A stretch of DNA of 64,000 nt from OMII01 sp947467385. GTDB lineage: Bacteria > Bdellovibrionota_C > UBA2361 > OMII01. The position numbers and the translations under genes are program-made. A model generated the notes under the pieces. It made no database searches. It had not been told where the DNA came from and was given only the letters and a program-made list of their open reading frames with translations. This document shows, piece by piece, positions 1-9,034 of the stretch; within the stretch, counting starts at the first letter, position 1; each line of letters begins with the position of its first letter. The DNA is taken from assembly GCA_044360075.1 (NCBI GenBank), contig JBIKLA010000005.1, positions 62,001 through 126,000 of the forward strand, given 5' to 3'.

Positions 1-449
1 CGCGCCTTGACGGCGAGCTCCTGCATGAGGTTCGGGACCTGCAAGGATGACTCAATCCAGCCCAAGTTCTCGACCAGCTGCGGATAGTCCTTAAGCGGGG
101 CCCGCCATTCGCCCCGTGCAAGGGCCGGGAGAAGCTGGTGCAGCCCCTCAAGCCCGGCACGAACGAGCGTTTCAGCAACCCAGATGGTAGGGACCATAAA
201 AACAAGTGAGATGGCGATCACCATGAGTGCAGCAGTGAGCCCGCGGTGTCCAAGACGTGACTGCAGCTTCTCAAAGAGGGGATACGATACGACCGCCACG
301 GCGAGCGCCCAGGCGAGGGGCGGAAGGAAGGGAAGGAGGATTGCGATTGAGAGCGAAGCAGCAATAAGAGTGCAGAGGCCGAGAAGCGAGGCCTGGATTT
401 TCGCACGCAGCGAACCTGTGTCGCTTGAGGCTCGTGCGTAGTGTCCCAT
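1..449 (-). CDS. AI-2E family permease, N-terminal part (cut by window edge)
   Basis: Reading the minus strand from the ATG at 449 gives 149 residues without a stop before the window ends, so the C-terminal half lies outside. The visible part has two hydrophobic segments (about residues 27-55 and 72-90) with the pattern FLPPLAWALAVAVVSYPLFEKL followed by a short basic loop, which is typical of the first membrane hairpin of AI-2E/PerM-type transporters. These are multi-span inner-membrane proteins, some of which export autoinducer-2 or other small molecules; the substrate here cannot be read. An in-frame stop lies about 45 bases upstream, and no other start codon lies between it and this ATG. 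No strong Shine-Dalgarno is visible. The gene follows a terminator on the same strand and so probably has its own promoter. Confidence 0.75.
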   Translation of the reverse strand, partial: MGHYARASSDTGSLRAKIQASLLGLCTLIAASLSIAILLPFLPPLAWALAVAVVSYPLFEKLQSRLGHRGLTAALMVIAISLVFMVPTIWVAETLVRAGLEGLHQLLPALARGEWRAPLKDYPQLVENLGWIESSLQVPNLMQELAVKA

Positions 450-511
450 GAGTAATGCGCCCGCTCCGAAGGGTAGATCTGGAGGGCCTTTTTAAGGGCC
501 AACGACCGCAA

Positions 512-543
512 TAAAAAAACCCGGACATCAATTGATATCCGGG
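512..543 (-). terminator. Rho-independent terminator of the 6S-like RNA candidate
   Basis: On the minus strand a stem with arms CCCGGA and TCCGGG is followed directly by seven T residues (complement of 513-519). It lies at the 3' end of the structured RNA candidate at 541-731 and shares its last CCC with that RNA's closing stem. Confidence 0.75.
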
Positions 544-731
544 TCGTGAGCCACCAAGCCGAACAGCGAGAGGGAGTCCTCCACCGCGAGGTGGGGGATA
601 GGTCCTTTGTAGGTGCCTTCCCGATCGGATATTTAACCGAAGGTGTGCACATGCGCATACTCTTCAGTAACGCGCTCCCTGCTCATCACTCCCCTGGTAT
701 TCCCAAAGAAGTGTTGCTCTCAGCGACCCAT
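541..731 (-). ncRNA. Structured RNA candidate with 6S-like layout
   Basis: This 190-base stretch carries no convincing reading frame but folds on itself on the minus strand. The 5' end GGGTCG(C)TGAG (complement of 729-719) pairs with the 3' end CTCACGACCC (complement of 550-541), giving a closing stem of about ten pairs. Further in, AGCAAC can pair with GTT..GCT, and GGGGAGT with ACTCCCT. A small perfect hairpin, CCACC-TCGC-GGTGG, lies about 40-50 bases before the 3' end. A strong intrinsic terminator follows. A closing stem, a central opening with a small 3'-side hairpin and a long internal arm are the layout of 6S RNA, which binds sigma-70 RNA polymerase. Sequence identity to a known 6S family was not tested. 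It could instead be another small RNA or a structured 3' UTR of the desaturase gene. Confidence 0.45.
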
Positions 732-785
732 TAACATGGAATCTAGCAGCGAAGGGTAAGTCCAGAGATGAGCGCTGTCACCCCC

Positions 786-819
786 AAAGGGATCTCATCC
801 GATGTGGAAAAAAGATCCC
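786..819 (-). terminator. Weak terminator-like hairpin after the desaturase gene
   Basis: GGGATCT (789-795) and AGATCCC (813-819) can pair around a 17-base loop just downstream of the desaturase stop codon. The T-run on the minus strand is only three bases, so termination would be weak. Confidence 0.3.
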
Positions 820-822
820 GAC

Positions 823-1710
823 CTACGAGAGCTTGCCGGCGGCTTCGTACACGCGCGGGGGAGGTACGCGAAGGTCCCACACGAGTCCCAACCATGACAT
901 CATCGTCAGGATGTAGTGCGAGATGTCGATCTCCCACCAGTAAAATCCCTGGCGCTCAGAGCCGGGATAGTAGTGGTGGTTATTGTGCCAGCCTTCACCG
1001 AGGGTGATAAGCGCAAGAAACAGGTTGTTTCTGCTGTGGTCGGTCGATGGGAAACGTCGCTTGCCGATCAGGTGGGTGAACGAGTTGATGCAGAAGGTGC
1101 CGTGGTAAAGAAGGACGGTGCTGATAAAGAATCCCCAGACGAGCATCTGCGGCCCAGAGGTACCAAGCTGCGGATACGCAGACTGAAGCCACGTGCCGAG
1201 GAAGAACGTTGCAACACCAAGCAGTACCGGGGGCACAAGGTTGTACTTCTCCAAGGTCCGGAGCTCCGGGTACTTCGTGAGATCCTTCACGAGCTCCAGC
1301 CGAGGCTCAAGGAACTGAGAGCTCAACACCCAGCCCACATGCGCAAAGTAGATGCCGTGAACGATCGGCGAGTGGATGTCTTCCTCGGTGTCTGAATGAC
1401 GGTGATGGTGACGGTGGTGCGAGGCCCACCAGATCGGGCCCTTCTGGGCAGCCGTGGTGCCGAGGAGAGCAAAGAGGAACTGCACTACCCGACTGGTCTG
1501 GTACGAGCGGTGAGAGAAATAACGGTGATAAATCCCGGTGATCGCGAACATTCGGATGAAGTACAGCCCCAGACACACTGCCACGGCGACCCAGCTCACC
1601 CCAACCCAAAGCGCAGCGAAGCAGGCCAGGTGCACGGCCCAGAAGACCCCCTGCTTGAATATATTCATGAACTCAAATTTTGCGTCTGATGCAGCGTCGG
1701 CGTGATACAT
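823..1710 (-). CDS. Membrane fatty acid desaturase (acyl delta-9 type)
   Basis: A 295-residue membrane di-iron desaturase that would introduce a cis double bond into a fatty acyl chain. All three histidine boxes are present: HRYFSH at 62-67, SHHRHHH around 97-103 and HNNHH at 242-246. They are separated by hydrophobic spans near 20-60, 75-90 and 165-205. This arrangement and length match bacterial relatives of stearoyl-CoA desaturase; whether the substrate is acyl-CoA or membrane lipid cannot be told. The start at 1710 gives MYHADAAS. The gene is transcribed divergently from the methyltransferase at 2041, with about 330 bases between them that hold a perfect palindrome. On the minus strand TATATAAC near 1837-1830 could be its -10 element. 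Confidence 0.88.
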   Translation of the reverse strand: MYHADAASDAKFEFMNIFKQGVFWAVHLACFAALWVGVSWVAVAVCLGLYFIRMFAITGIYHRYFSHRSYQTSRVVQFLFALLGTTAAQKGPIWWASHHRHHHRHSDTEEDIHSPIVHGIYFAHVGWVLSSQFLEPRLELVKDLTKYPELRTLEKYNLVPPVLLGVATFFLGTWLQSAYPQLGTSGPQMLVWGFFISTVLLYHGTFCINSFTHLIGKRRFPSTDHSRNNLFLALITLGEGWHNNHHYYPGSERQGFYWWEIDISHYILTMMSWLGLVWDLRVPPPRVYEAAGKLS

Positions 1711-1904
1711 CTTTTATCCTCTACTTTAGCGCTCGGATCGTTACATGAAGCCAGTCCTTGAACAAGCGTAAGCTCGAAATTGTTGGCTCAAACGAACATA
1801 ACCCAAATTCCCGTAACGCACTGCACTTACAGGGTTATATACCGCTCTTTCCGCCCGGTTGTGCCTCAATCTAAGAATTTTTATGGGTCGAAGCGAAGCT
1901 CACG

Positions 1905-1927
1905 AACTTGAGCAAAATGCTCAAGTT
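1905..1927. promoter_or_regulatory. Perfect palindrome in divergent intergenic region
   Basis: Ten-base arms AACTTGAGCA and TGCTCAAGTT flank a three-base AAA spacer, with no mismatch. It sits roughly in the middle of the 330-base gap between the divergent desaturase and methyltransferase genes, where a dimeric repressor site would lie. The rest of the gap (1711-2040) holds no gene. A hairpin acting on RNA is the alternative reading. Confidence 0.5.
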
Positions 1928-2040
1928 TATGTCGTGAGGTCGCGTGCCGTGTGTGCGCAAACAGTAGGCGCTCAAACGGCGTTATCGCGAGCCCTCGTTG
2001 TTACAACTCGTCATCTTAGGAACTATAGGGAAGGATCCGT

Positions 2041-2784
2041 ATGAACCAGAACATTCTCGAGCTCTATCCAAAGACCCGGATCGACCTGCCGGACGGCTAC
2101 AAGGCGATCTACGAAAAGCACTACTTCGCCAACCGTGGCGGCGAGTATAAGACGACGTCGCTCTCGCAGCGGCTTGAGGGCTGGATGCACCGCCGGATCG
2201 CGGCAGACCTCAAGGAGGGCATGCAGGTCTCCACGCTTGAGATAGGGGCGGGCACGCTCAACCAGCTGCCGTACGAGCCGGTGTGCGGCCCGTACGACAT
2301 CGTTGAGCCGTTTCGGGCACTCTACGAAAGCTCTCCGCACCTGTCGCGTGTGCGCAACCGCTTCGATGACATCGACGAGGCAAAGAGTCACGGCCCCTAC
2401 GATCGAATAACGAACGTAGCCGTCTTTGAGCACATCATGGATCTGCCGGTCGTCGTCGCGCGCTCAGCGCTTCTGCTTAAGCCGGAAGGGACGCTACGCG
2501 TGGCGATCCCGAACGAGGGAACGATACTCTGGAGGCTTGGCACGATGGTCACAGGGCAGGAGTTCAAGAGGCGCTACGGCTTGAACTACCAAGTTCTTAT
2601 GCGCTACGAACACGTCAACACTGCAGCGGATATTGAGGGCGTGCTGAAGGTCTTTTTCGCTAACGCCAAGTGCCAGGTGTTCGGGGTGTGTAAGGCGCTT
2701 GGATTCTATCGCTTCTATGAATGCTCAGGGCCGAACGTGATAGCCGCGCGGGAATATCTCAAAACCCGAGGGGTCCCGTGGTAG
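2041..2784 (+). CDS. SAM-dependent class I methyltransferase
   Basis: A 247-residue protein with a Rossmann-type SAM site: LEIGAGTLNQL at 66-76 (motif I), an acidic residue after the next strand (YDIVEP, 85-90) and VAVFEHIMDLP near 124-134 (motif IV region). It resembles the methyltransferase-11/23 type found in glycan and lipid biosynthesis clusters. The substrate is unknown. The ATG at 2041 is well supported by GGAAGGA eight to fourteen bases upstream. The next gene begins 25 bases after its stop on the same strand, so the two are probably co-transcribed. It heads the glycosyltransferase block and may modify the same surface product. Confidence 0.75.
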   Translation: MNQNILELYPKTRIDLPDGYKAIYEKHYFANRGGEYKTTSLSQRLEGWMHRRIAADLKEGMQVSTLEIGAGTLNQLPYEPVCGPYDIVEPFRALYESSPHLSRVRNRFDDIDEAKSHGPYDRITNVAVFEHIMDLPVVVARSALLLKPEGTLRVAIPNEGTILWRLGTMVTGQEFKRRYGLNYQVLMRYEHVNTAADIEGVLKVFFANAKCQVFGVCKALGFYRFYECSGPNVIAAREYLKTRGVPW

Positions 2785-2809
2785 CCAAGGAGCGAGGCGG
2801 CGCAAGGTT

Positions 2810-5800
2810 GTGGCAAGCATGAAGAGAGCTGTTCTTTTGGCAACGAGACCGATTGTGAAATCCGTGCGTGCGTCTGTCGCGCTACTTTGCGTGGCGGCCT
2901 CGTGGTGTGCCGTGCTGCCGCACGAGGCCCGTGCGCAGCAATCGTCCGTGATTTCGACTCTGCCGGACGCGAACGCCGCAGACCGGGGTGAGGTGGCGGT
3001 TGTTGCCCTCGATGGGGCCACTACATTCAAGCTTAGGGGCCTAAGGTCTCCGCGCTCGGTCGCGGTGCAGCCAGATGGCCGGTTCGTTGTGGTTGATCCG
3101 GGGCGTAGGGAGGCGCTCCTCTTCGCTGTTGCTCCTGAGGGGCTCAAAACCGAGAAGAGATGGACGTTGCCGGACGGGTTCACTGAGCCTGCCGGAGTCT
3201 CGATAGACGTCGCACAGGCCCTCACCCTTGTCGACCGATTCGGTACCATCGCAAAAATCGGTGCCGACTCGCAGGTCATCTTTTCCAAGTCGTTCTCTGC
3301 TCCGTACTCACCGTTCTCGACTGCGGTGGAGCTCGATGCAGGAAGGTTGCTGATCGCAAATGGCAATGGCATTGAGAACCCCGGGCATCTCTACGTATTT
3401 AATCCAGCAGACCAGTCCCTAAAGACCGTGACGGTCTCATCTCCGGCGGGCGCGCCTGCTGTTGCTCCCAACATGGTTGCGGGTGGCGGCAGCTCTATCT
3501 TTGCGTGGCGCCTCGGCCAGGGGCTGATCCTTAAAGGCTCTGTGAGCGGAGATGTGCTCAACGTGTCCGCGCAGATTTCGGCTGCCGCGCCGATCCGGGT
3601 GGCCGAGGATAGCGAAGGCGGCATCTTCCAGACCCTCTTCGACGGCAAGGTCTTCCAGTCAAGCTCAAGTGGTGCGATGCGGGAGCTCTTCCAGTTCTTT
3701 CCTCCGCCCGATGCGATGGCCTATGACCGCAATGCTCGGCGCTTCATCTTTACCTACCAATTTCCCGCAGGAGCGTCCTGGCCGGAGGAGGGGGACCGGT
3801 GGTTTCCGGTAGGAGAGCCCTTTAATTGGAGGGTCTTCTGGCAGTGGACACTCGGGGCGCTTGGGCTGAGCTGCGCGTGGCTTGTGTTGGCCTTGCGACG
3901 TACGCGCACCTTTGAGCCGGATCCGCATGCAGCCAAGCCGTGGCCGCAGCCCAGCTTCTCGCTCACGCTGACGGCGCTCGCCCTCGTGGCAGCAGGCCTG
4001 ACTTTGGCGGCATATGGGCATTCTATACTTCTCGCAGAGGCTGGTCGGGCCGAGTGGCTTCCGTCGTACCTCACAGGAGCCATCCTTGCCGGCGTAGGCA
4101 TGGAGCTTTTCCGAAGGCGCGTTCCGCTCGGCGATGAGCCGCTGCGATTCGCGGAGATAATAGCCCTCAAGGGGCCTGCCTTCCGCAAGGCTGATCTCAT
4201 CCCGCTCATCGCAATCCTTGGGTTGTCTGGATACATATTCTCGATGGGCATCTCCAAGAGCTTCATCGGGGTGCGCGAAGGAGCCTTCGCGGCTGCGCTC
4301 GTGCTCGCGCTAGCCGTGGTAGTCGCTGACCTCGTGCAGGCGCGCAGGGAGATGCTTCGGTTTGTTCGCGAGGAGTGGATTTTTATGCTCGTGCCGCTCG
4401 TGGCGGGCGGGATAACCCTCTTTTACAACTTGCTTGGGCTGCCGGAGCATTGCCACTTCGATTTTACCTTCAACTCGTTCTACGCAGCCAAATATATCGC
4501 CGGCGGGCTCCAGGGGGCGTGGGAGTGGGGTTACGTTCCGGCGCCTGTGATTGGCGCGCTTCCTGAGATCGCGGGAATCCTCATCGGAGGAACGGAGCCG
4601 CTTGGCTTCCGCATCGGAAACTCGCTCTTCAACCTGACGGCGGTGCTTGGTGTCTACCTACTCGGCAGGACGTACCGCAATAAGCGGGTCGGATTCTGGG
4701 CGGCGCTTATCATCGCTGGTAACATTCCTTTCATTCATTTTGGGCGCCTTGAATCTAACGGCTCGACGGCGACGACTGCCCTGTGGGCGCTGACGCTTTT
4801 TGTTCTGGCGCTGCGCTACCAGCGCACGAGCCTCTGGCTATGGCTTGGAATCGTGAGCGCGTTCTCGTTCTACCAGTGGCCCGTGGCGCGGGTTGGGCTG
4901 ACGGCGGCGGGCTTTGCGTACCTTCTCATTTTGCTGCGATATCCGCTTTCGCAGCTGCGGCGCTTTCACCTGGCATTAGCCGGGCTCGCGGGCTTCGCCA
5001 TCATGGTTGCTCCGATGATCCCGATCTGGATTGCGTCTCCGCACCGCTTCATGCCGCGCGCCGGCGAGTCTCTTACAGCTGTGACGTGGAGCGGCGGGTG
5101 GTTCTCGATGCTCTCTGAGCATCCGACAGTGCAGCTCTTCTACAAGAGCCTGGGCTGGGTCTTCAGCGAGCAGGACAAGAGCTCGCAGGGAACGATCTCG
5201 CCAGGCTTTAACTCGTTTGAGGCGGTGCTCTTTGCCTGCGGCCTCGTCATCCTTCTGATTGAGGGATGGACCTTCAACGTCCTGCTGCTTGCGCTCCTGG
5301 TGATAACCTTGCTTGTGTGCGGCGCATGGGCCGTTGGGCCCCCTTGGTATACACGCCTCCTTCCGACCGCCCCGGTGGTTGCAGTTGTTGCGGCGCGCGC
5401 TCTAGAGGGAGCGCATAACGTGACGGCGAAGCTCGGCAAGAGGGGCTTCTGGGCAGTCTTCGTTGTGGTGTCGGTGTTGCTCGTGTGGGTATCGCCGGTG
5501 AAAAACTTTGGTCGCTATGTGGATCTCACGATCGGCGAGCAGAGGCACTATCCGGGGAACCCGAACTCAACCCTCGCCAGGAAGCTGCACAGCATTGGCC
5601 CAAACTACCAGTACATCCTGTTGGCTCGCGGAAATTCTGCCTGGGAGATTAAGCACCAAGCGGGCCTGGGTGACATGCTCCCATACATCATGAACTTGCG
5701 CCTGAAGGAGGTGTACGAGGTTGAGCAGGAGCTGCCGGTGCGCAAGGGCGAGGCGAAGGGCTTCGTTGTTCAGGCGTCGCGCCAGGATAATGATATCCCG

Positions 5801-5896
5801 TCCATCAAGCAGCATCATCCTGATGCCCGAATTGAGCCGGTGAAGGCCTACAACGGGGAGGTCATCGCTGTGGTCGTGCTCGTGGATGGCAAATAA
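2810..5896 (+). CDS. Exported beta-propeller-like domain fused to GT39-like membrane domain
   Basis: A 1028-residue protein. Residues 10-43 form a signal peptide ending in ARA/QQS. Residues about 45-330 form a soluble domain with repeated short strands (DGRFVVVDPG, DAGRLLIANG, YDRNARRFIF) like NHL/SMP-30-type propellers. From about 340 to 900 there are many hydrophobic spans with the look of ArnT/PMT-type GT-C glycosyltransferases, including HFDFTFNSFYAAKYIAGG and an HFGRLESNG stretch. A roughly 120-residue soluble tail follows. GT-C enzymes move sugars from polyprenyl-phosphate carriers on the outer face of the inner membrane, which fits the GT2 gene next door. The start is GTG at 2810 or ATG at 2819; AAGG lies close to the first and AAGGAG further upstream. 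Glycosyltransferase activity is inferred from topology and context. Confidence 0.65.
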   Translation: MASMKRAVLLATRPIVKSVRASVALLCVAASWCAVLPHEARAQQSSVISTLPDANAADRGEVAVVALDGATTFKLRGLRSPRSVAVQPDGRFVVVDPGRREALLFAVAPEGLKTEKRWTLPDGFTEPAGVSIDVAQALTLVDRFGTIAKIGADSQVIFSKSFSAPYSPFSTAVELDAGRLLIANGNGIENPGHLYVFNPADQSLKTVTVSSPAGAPAVAPNMVAGGGSSIFAWRLGQGLILKGSVSGDVLNVSAQISAAAPIRVAEDSEGGIFQTLFDGKVFQSSSSGAMRELFQFFPPPDAMAYDRNARRFIFTYQFPAGASWPEEGDRWFPVGEPFNWRVFWQWTLGALGLSCAWLVLALRRTRTFEPDPHAAKPWPQPSFSLTLTALALVAAGLTLAAYGHSILLAEAGRAEWLPSYLTGAILAGVGMELFRRRVPLGDEPLRFAEIIALKGPAFRKADLIPLIAILGLSGYIFSMGISKSFIGVREGAFAAALVLALAVVVADLVQARREMLRFVREEWIFMLVPLVAGGITLFYNLLGLPEHCHFDFTFNSFYAAKYIAGGLQGAWEWGYVPAPVIGALPEIAGILIGGTEPLGFRIGNSLFNLTAVLGVYLLGRTYRNKRVGFWAALIIAGNIPFIHFGRLESNGSTATTALWALTLFVLALRYQRTSLWLWLGIVSAFSFYQWPVARVGLTAAGFAYLLILLRYPLSQLRRFHLALAGLAGFAIMVAPMIPIWIASPHRFMPRAGESLTAVTWSGGWFSMLSEHPTVQLFYKSLGWVFSEQDKSSQGTISPGFNSFEAVLFACGLVILLIEGWTFNVLLLALLVITLLVCGAWAVGPPWYTRLLPTAPVVAVVAARALEGAHNVTAKLGKRGFWAVFVVVSVLLVWVSPVKNFGRYVDLTIGEQRHYPGNPNSTLARKLHSIGPNYQYILLARGNSAWEIKHQAGLGDMLPYIMNLRLKEVYEVEQELPVRKGEAKGFVVQASRQDNDIPSIKQHHPDARIEPVKAYNGEVIAVVVLVDGK

Positions 5897-6082
5897 GGCC
5901 TATTTTCAAACGCCATTTCTCACCTCTTCTGTCATTTCGGCGTCGATATTCTGTGCGCGCCAACAGCCCTGCACCGATGTGGCTCGCGGGAGGCATCTAA
6001 CCCCTTGTTAGCGCTGGGTCACGGCAGGTAATGAGGTGGTGGCGCTAGCGGGGCTACCCAACGACTAAACGCTTCGTGCTCT

Positions 6083-6844
6083 ATGGATCTCTCTCTCGTT
6101 ATTCCGATTTACAAGGGCGCTGCTTACGGCGAGCAGAGTGCACGTCTCGTTCACTCATTCCTGAGCGAAATTCCGGGGCTCACATACGAAATCATCTTCG
6201 TTGATGACGGAAGCCCAGACGAGACCAGCCAGGTGCTCGCGGGCCTGGGGCTCGACCACGTGAGAGTTATCACCCTGCCCCAAAATATGGGTAAATTCGG
6301 CGCGGTGAAGGCCGGTATGCTTGCAGCAAGGGGAGACGTGCGGATCTTTACCGACGGCGATGTTCCGTATGAGCTGGAGGCGATCCCGTACATCTTCAAC
6401 ATTATAAAGAATCGAGGTGTGCACGTTGTGGTCGGTGACCGAACGCTGCCTGGCTCTGAATACGCAGAGAAGCTGGGGCCCGTTCGGGGGGTCGTGACCG
6501 GCATCTTTACCGCTTTTGTGCGCATTCTGGTTGCCGGAGGACTCTTCGACACCCAGTGCGGCCTCAAGGGCTTCCGTGGAGACGTTGCGGAAGCGCTCTT
6601 TCCGATCCTGCGCGACAGCGGCTTCTCTGGAGACGTGGAGCTTCTCTATATCTGCCTTAAGTACAACCTTGAGATTAAGCGGGTTCCGGTGCGCCTCCGT
6701 CGCAGCGCCCCCTCAAGCGTGAGGGTGATGAACCACGGCCTGCGCATGCTGCGGCGCATCTCGCGCCTCAGGCGCTCGTGGCGCAGGGGATTTTACCGCT
6801 CAGAAAGCATGTCCCGAATTGCGGACCAGCGCTACTGGTCGTAA
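6083..6844 (+). CDS. GT2 family glycosyltransferase (polyprenyl-phosphate type)
   Basis: A 253-residue GT-A fold enzyme. LSLVIPIYKG opens the Rossmann region, VDDGSPDET (40-48) is the nucleotide-sugar binding motif and FTDGDVPYE (89-97) carries the metal-binding acidic residues. A QCGLKGFRGD stretch near 160 is typical of dolichyl/undecaprenyl-phosphate mannose or glucose synthases. Such enzymes load a sugar from NDP- or GDP-sugar onto a polyprenyl phosphate that GT-C membrane enzymes then use; three GT-C-like genes flank it. The C-terminus is very basic (RMLRRISRLRRSWRRGFY), perhaps a membrane-contact segment, and there are no membrane spans. No good Shine-Dalgarno precedes ATG 6083. Confidence 0.85.
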   Translation: MDLSLVIPIYKGAAYGEQSARLVHSFLSEIPGLTYEIIFVDDGSPDETSQVLAGLGLDHVRVITLPQNMGKFGAVKAGMLAARGDVRIFTDGDVPYELEAIPYIFNIIKNRGVHVVVGDRTLPGSEYAEKLGPVRGVVTGIFTAFVRILVAGGLFDTQCGLKGFRGDVAEALFPILRDSGFSGDVELLYICLKYNLEIKRVPVRLRRSAPSSVRVMNHGLRMLRRISRLRRSWRRGFYRSESMSRIADQRYWS

Positions 6845-6892
6845 GGTGAGGGCGTCACGTAGAGGGCAGCTCGCCCCTCTCTCCGATTAGGT

Positions 6893-9034
6893 ATGAAGCG
6901 CTCGAACCAGTTTTTCCTCTTTGTGCTCGCTTTTCTGCTTGCTGCGGGGCTCTTCTACGGGTTCACCCAGACATGCCTGAGCGAACAGGCTGATGGTATC
7001 GCGTGCTTGGAGCCGCTGCGCCCCTACATCACCCCGATTCTCCTCTCATTTGAGCGCTTCCGGGTCTTCCCTTTTGAGTACTATCAGCCGGTGTTCGGCT
7101 CCGTTCTTGGGCTCCTGCTTCTTGGAAGCGCTGTTTCGCTGCTACTCGGCAAGCGGCGGCTGGCGCTGCTGCTCTTCCTGCCGGTCCTTCCGACCGCAGC
7201 GGAGGGGGCCATTCTCCTCCACCGTGTCACGCTAGGCGTGTCGCTGCACTTTGTTGGCTTCTTCTTCCTGTGCCTTGTGTTTCTCAAGTTTCCCAAGGCG
7301 GACACCGAGCCTCCGCGCTCTCCGCAGTGGCGGCTTGCTGAATTAGCTGGCTTCTTCGTGTTCGTGTCGTTCCTCACAGTTCTTCGGTTTTACCTCCTGA
7401 ACCGAGTTCCGTCGGGCTGGGACACTGAGGTGTGCCCTGACCGCCACCACTTCTTCAGATCCCTCCCTGACCTCATGCACCATGAGGCCGGCTGGAGCCC
7501 ACAGACCTCGCTTGGACTCTTCTGGCTCGGCATGAACTTCCTGCTCGGCAACCTTGATGAGCCAGACAACTACTACCTCTACACGCGGCTTCTCGGCACG
7601 GGCTTAAGCATCCTCAAGTTCACCCTCATGTTCTGCTGCGTTCGTTCGCTGTTTGGGGTTTTCCCCGCCTTCCTGAGCATGGCGCTTCTCGGGTTTGGGC
7701 CTCCTGAGGACTGGTGGTCGCGCGAGCCAAACTACCACCACATACCCGGCATTATGGCGATCCTGATCCTGTGGGTCTCGGCTCGCGCAGTTGAGAGCCG
7801 GCGCTGGAGAGACTTTATTCTGCTCACGATCCTGACGGGGCTAAGCCGATTTCTCTATCCATCTGGGCTCTTTCTTGCCTTCATTCCGCTCACGTACTTT
7901 TCGCTCCTAACGCTCTTTAAGTGGTCAGAGTGGAAGAAGCACCTGCTCAAGGTGAGCTTTCTCTCGCTCGGAATTGCTTTCTGGTATCTATGGCGGTCCA
8001 TCGGCCGCTGGAACCAGTACGGCACATGGGAGGTGCTCCCACCGTTTGAGGTCCCTTCGCACTCAGCACTTCCTCCAGGTCTTTTCGACAAGCTCTACGT
8101 GATCTTTATCCGAAACGGCGTCGATCTCCTTACGGCGCTCTTCGTGCACCAGGTGCACTCAACTCACTGGACCGTGGCGCTTACCATCGACCCGATGAGA
8201 TCGGTGACATCTATAGCGGTGGTTCTTGGCGTGATTGCCCTAGCGCGCATATTCATGGGCAAAAGCGGTCAGATCGGGCTCCTGCTGCTCGTGTGCATAG
8301 CGTGGACCGTTATGCCGGGGCTCACGACGGAGATCGCGGATCGCCGCATCGGCGCGTCCTTTGCTATCTTGATAGCGCTTGTTTCCCGCGAGGCGGGTTA
8401 CCTCGCGGAGCTGTGCCGAGAAAACGGCGGCCGTTTCGTCTCATGGCTCATAAAGCTGCTTCTGCCTGTGTCGACGGCCCTGTGCCTCGCCTGGATCGGG
8501 GCTAATCTTCGGTTCAGGACTACCGAGGGTGAGCCGCACCAAGTGACCCGTGGGCAGCTATTTCGCGAGTCCCTCCAGGACGGGGCGCTCGCGGTTTACC
8601 TGACGGGCGAAAACATCTGCGAGTCCTTTTATGGGGTGTACCGCGAGCTTAAGAAACGCGACTGCAGGACGGCGTGGGAGCAGCCGGAGTACGAAGGGAA
8701 ATTCAACATCCAAAAGGCGATCGAGAATCCGGGGTTAAACACGGGATCCTGGGTGTACACGATGACCGACCTTTCCTCGTGCGTCGGGAGGCTGCCGCAG
8801 AAGTGGAACCGGGTTGTCTACATGATGAACGAGAGCCAGGACACTCCGAAGCAGCTTGAGCAGCTCAGGGCGCGGTACCCCAACGGCGTTTACCAGGAGA
8901 AAGAGAAGCGGCAGAGCGAGGCGGTCCACTACAAGATATTCACGTATACAGTGGACTTTCCCCAAGGCACGCCCGCCGCTGAGGCTCTAGCAGAGAAGGG
9001 GGGCTCAGCAGGGCAGGGCGGCCAGCCCAACTAG
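6893..9034 (+). CDS. Large integral membrane protein, GT-C-like
   Basis: A 713-residue polytopic protein with about eleven hydrophobic spans from residue 5 to 540 and a soluble tail of about 170 residues. The extracytoplasmic loop after the fifth span reads VPSGWDTEVCPDRHHF, with acidic residues where GT-C enzymes have their catalytic DE/DD, and REPNYHHIPG recurs later. The tail contains SWVYTMTDLSS...WNRVVYMMNES, which matches the tail of the 9850-12045 protein (DWVYMWTKLRD...WERVVFMIQER), so the two are relatives. I infer a membrane glycosyltransferase or glycan-handling role from topology and neighbours; no family motif proves it. Its last four bases overlap rsfS on the other strand. Confidence 0.6.
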   Translation: MKRSNQFFLFVLAFLLAAGLFYGFTQTCLSEQADGIACLEPLRPYITPILLSFERFRVFPFEYYQPVFGSVLGLLLLGSAVSLLLGKRRLALLLFLPVLPTAAEGAILLHRVTLGVSLHFVGFFFLCLVFLKFPKADTEPPRSPQWRLAELAGFFVFVSFLTVLRFYLLNRVPSGWDTEVCPDRHHFFRSLPDLMHHEAGWSPQTSLGLFWLGMNFLLGNLDEPDNYYLYTRLLGTGLSILKFTLMFCCVRSLFGVFPAFLSMALLGFGPPEDWWSREPNYHHIPGIMAILILWVSARAVESRRWRDFILLTILTGLSRFLYPSGLFLAFIPLTYFSLLTLFKWSEWKKHLLKVSFLSLGIAFWYLWRSIGRWNQYGTWEVLPPFEVPSHSALPPGLFDKLYVIFIRNGVDLLTALFVHQVHSTHWTVALTIDPMRSVTSIAVVLGVIALARIFMGKSGQIGLLLLVCIAWTVMPGLTTEIADRRIGASFAILIALVSREAGYLAELCRENGGRFVSWLIKLLLPVSTALCLAWIGANLRFRTTEGEPHQVTRGQLFRESLQDGALAVYLTGENICESFYGVYRELKKRDCRTAWEQPEYEGKFNIQKAIENPGLNTGSWVYTMTDLSSCVGRLPQKWNRVVYMMNESQDTPKQLEQLRARYPNGVYQEKEKRQSEAVHYKIFTYTVDFPQGTPAAEALAEKGGSAGQGGQPN

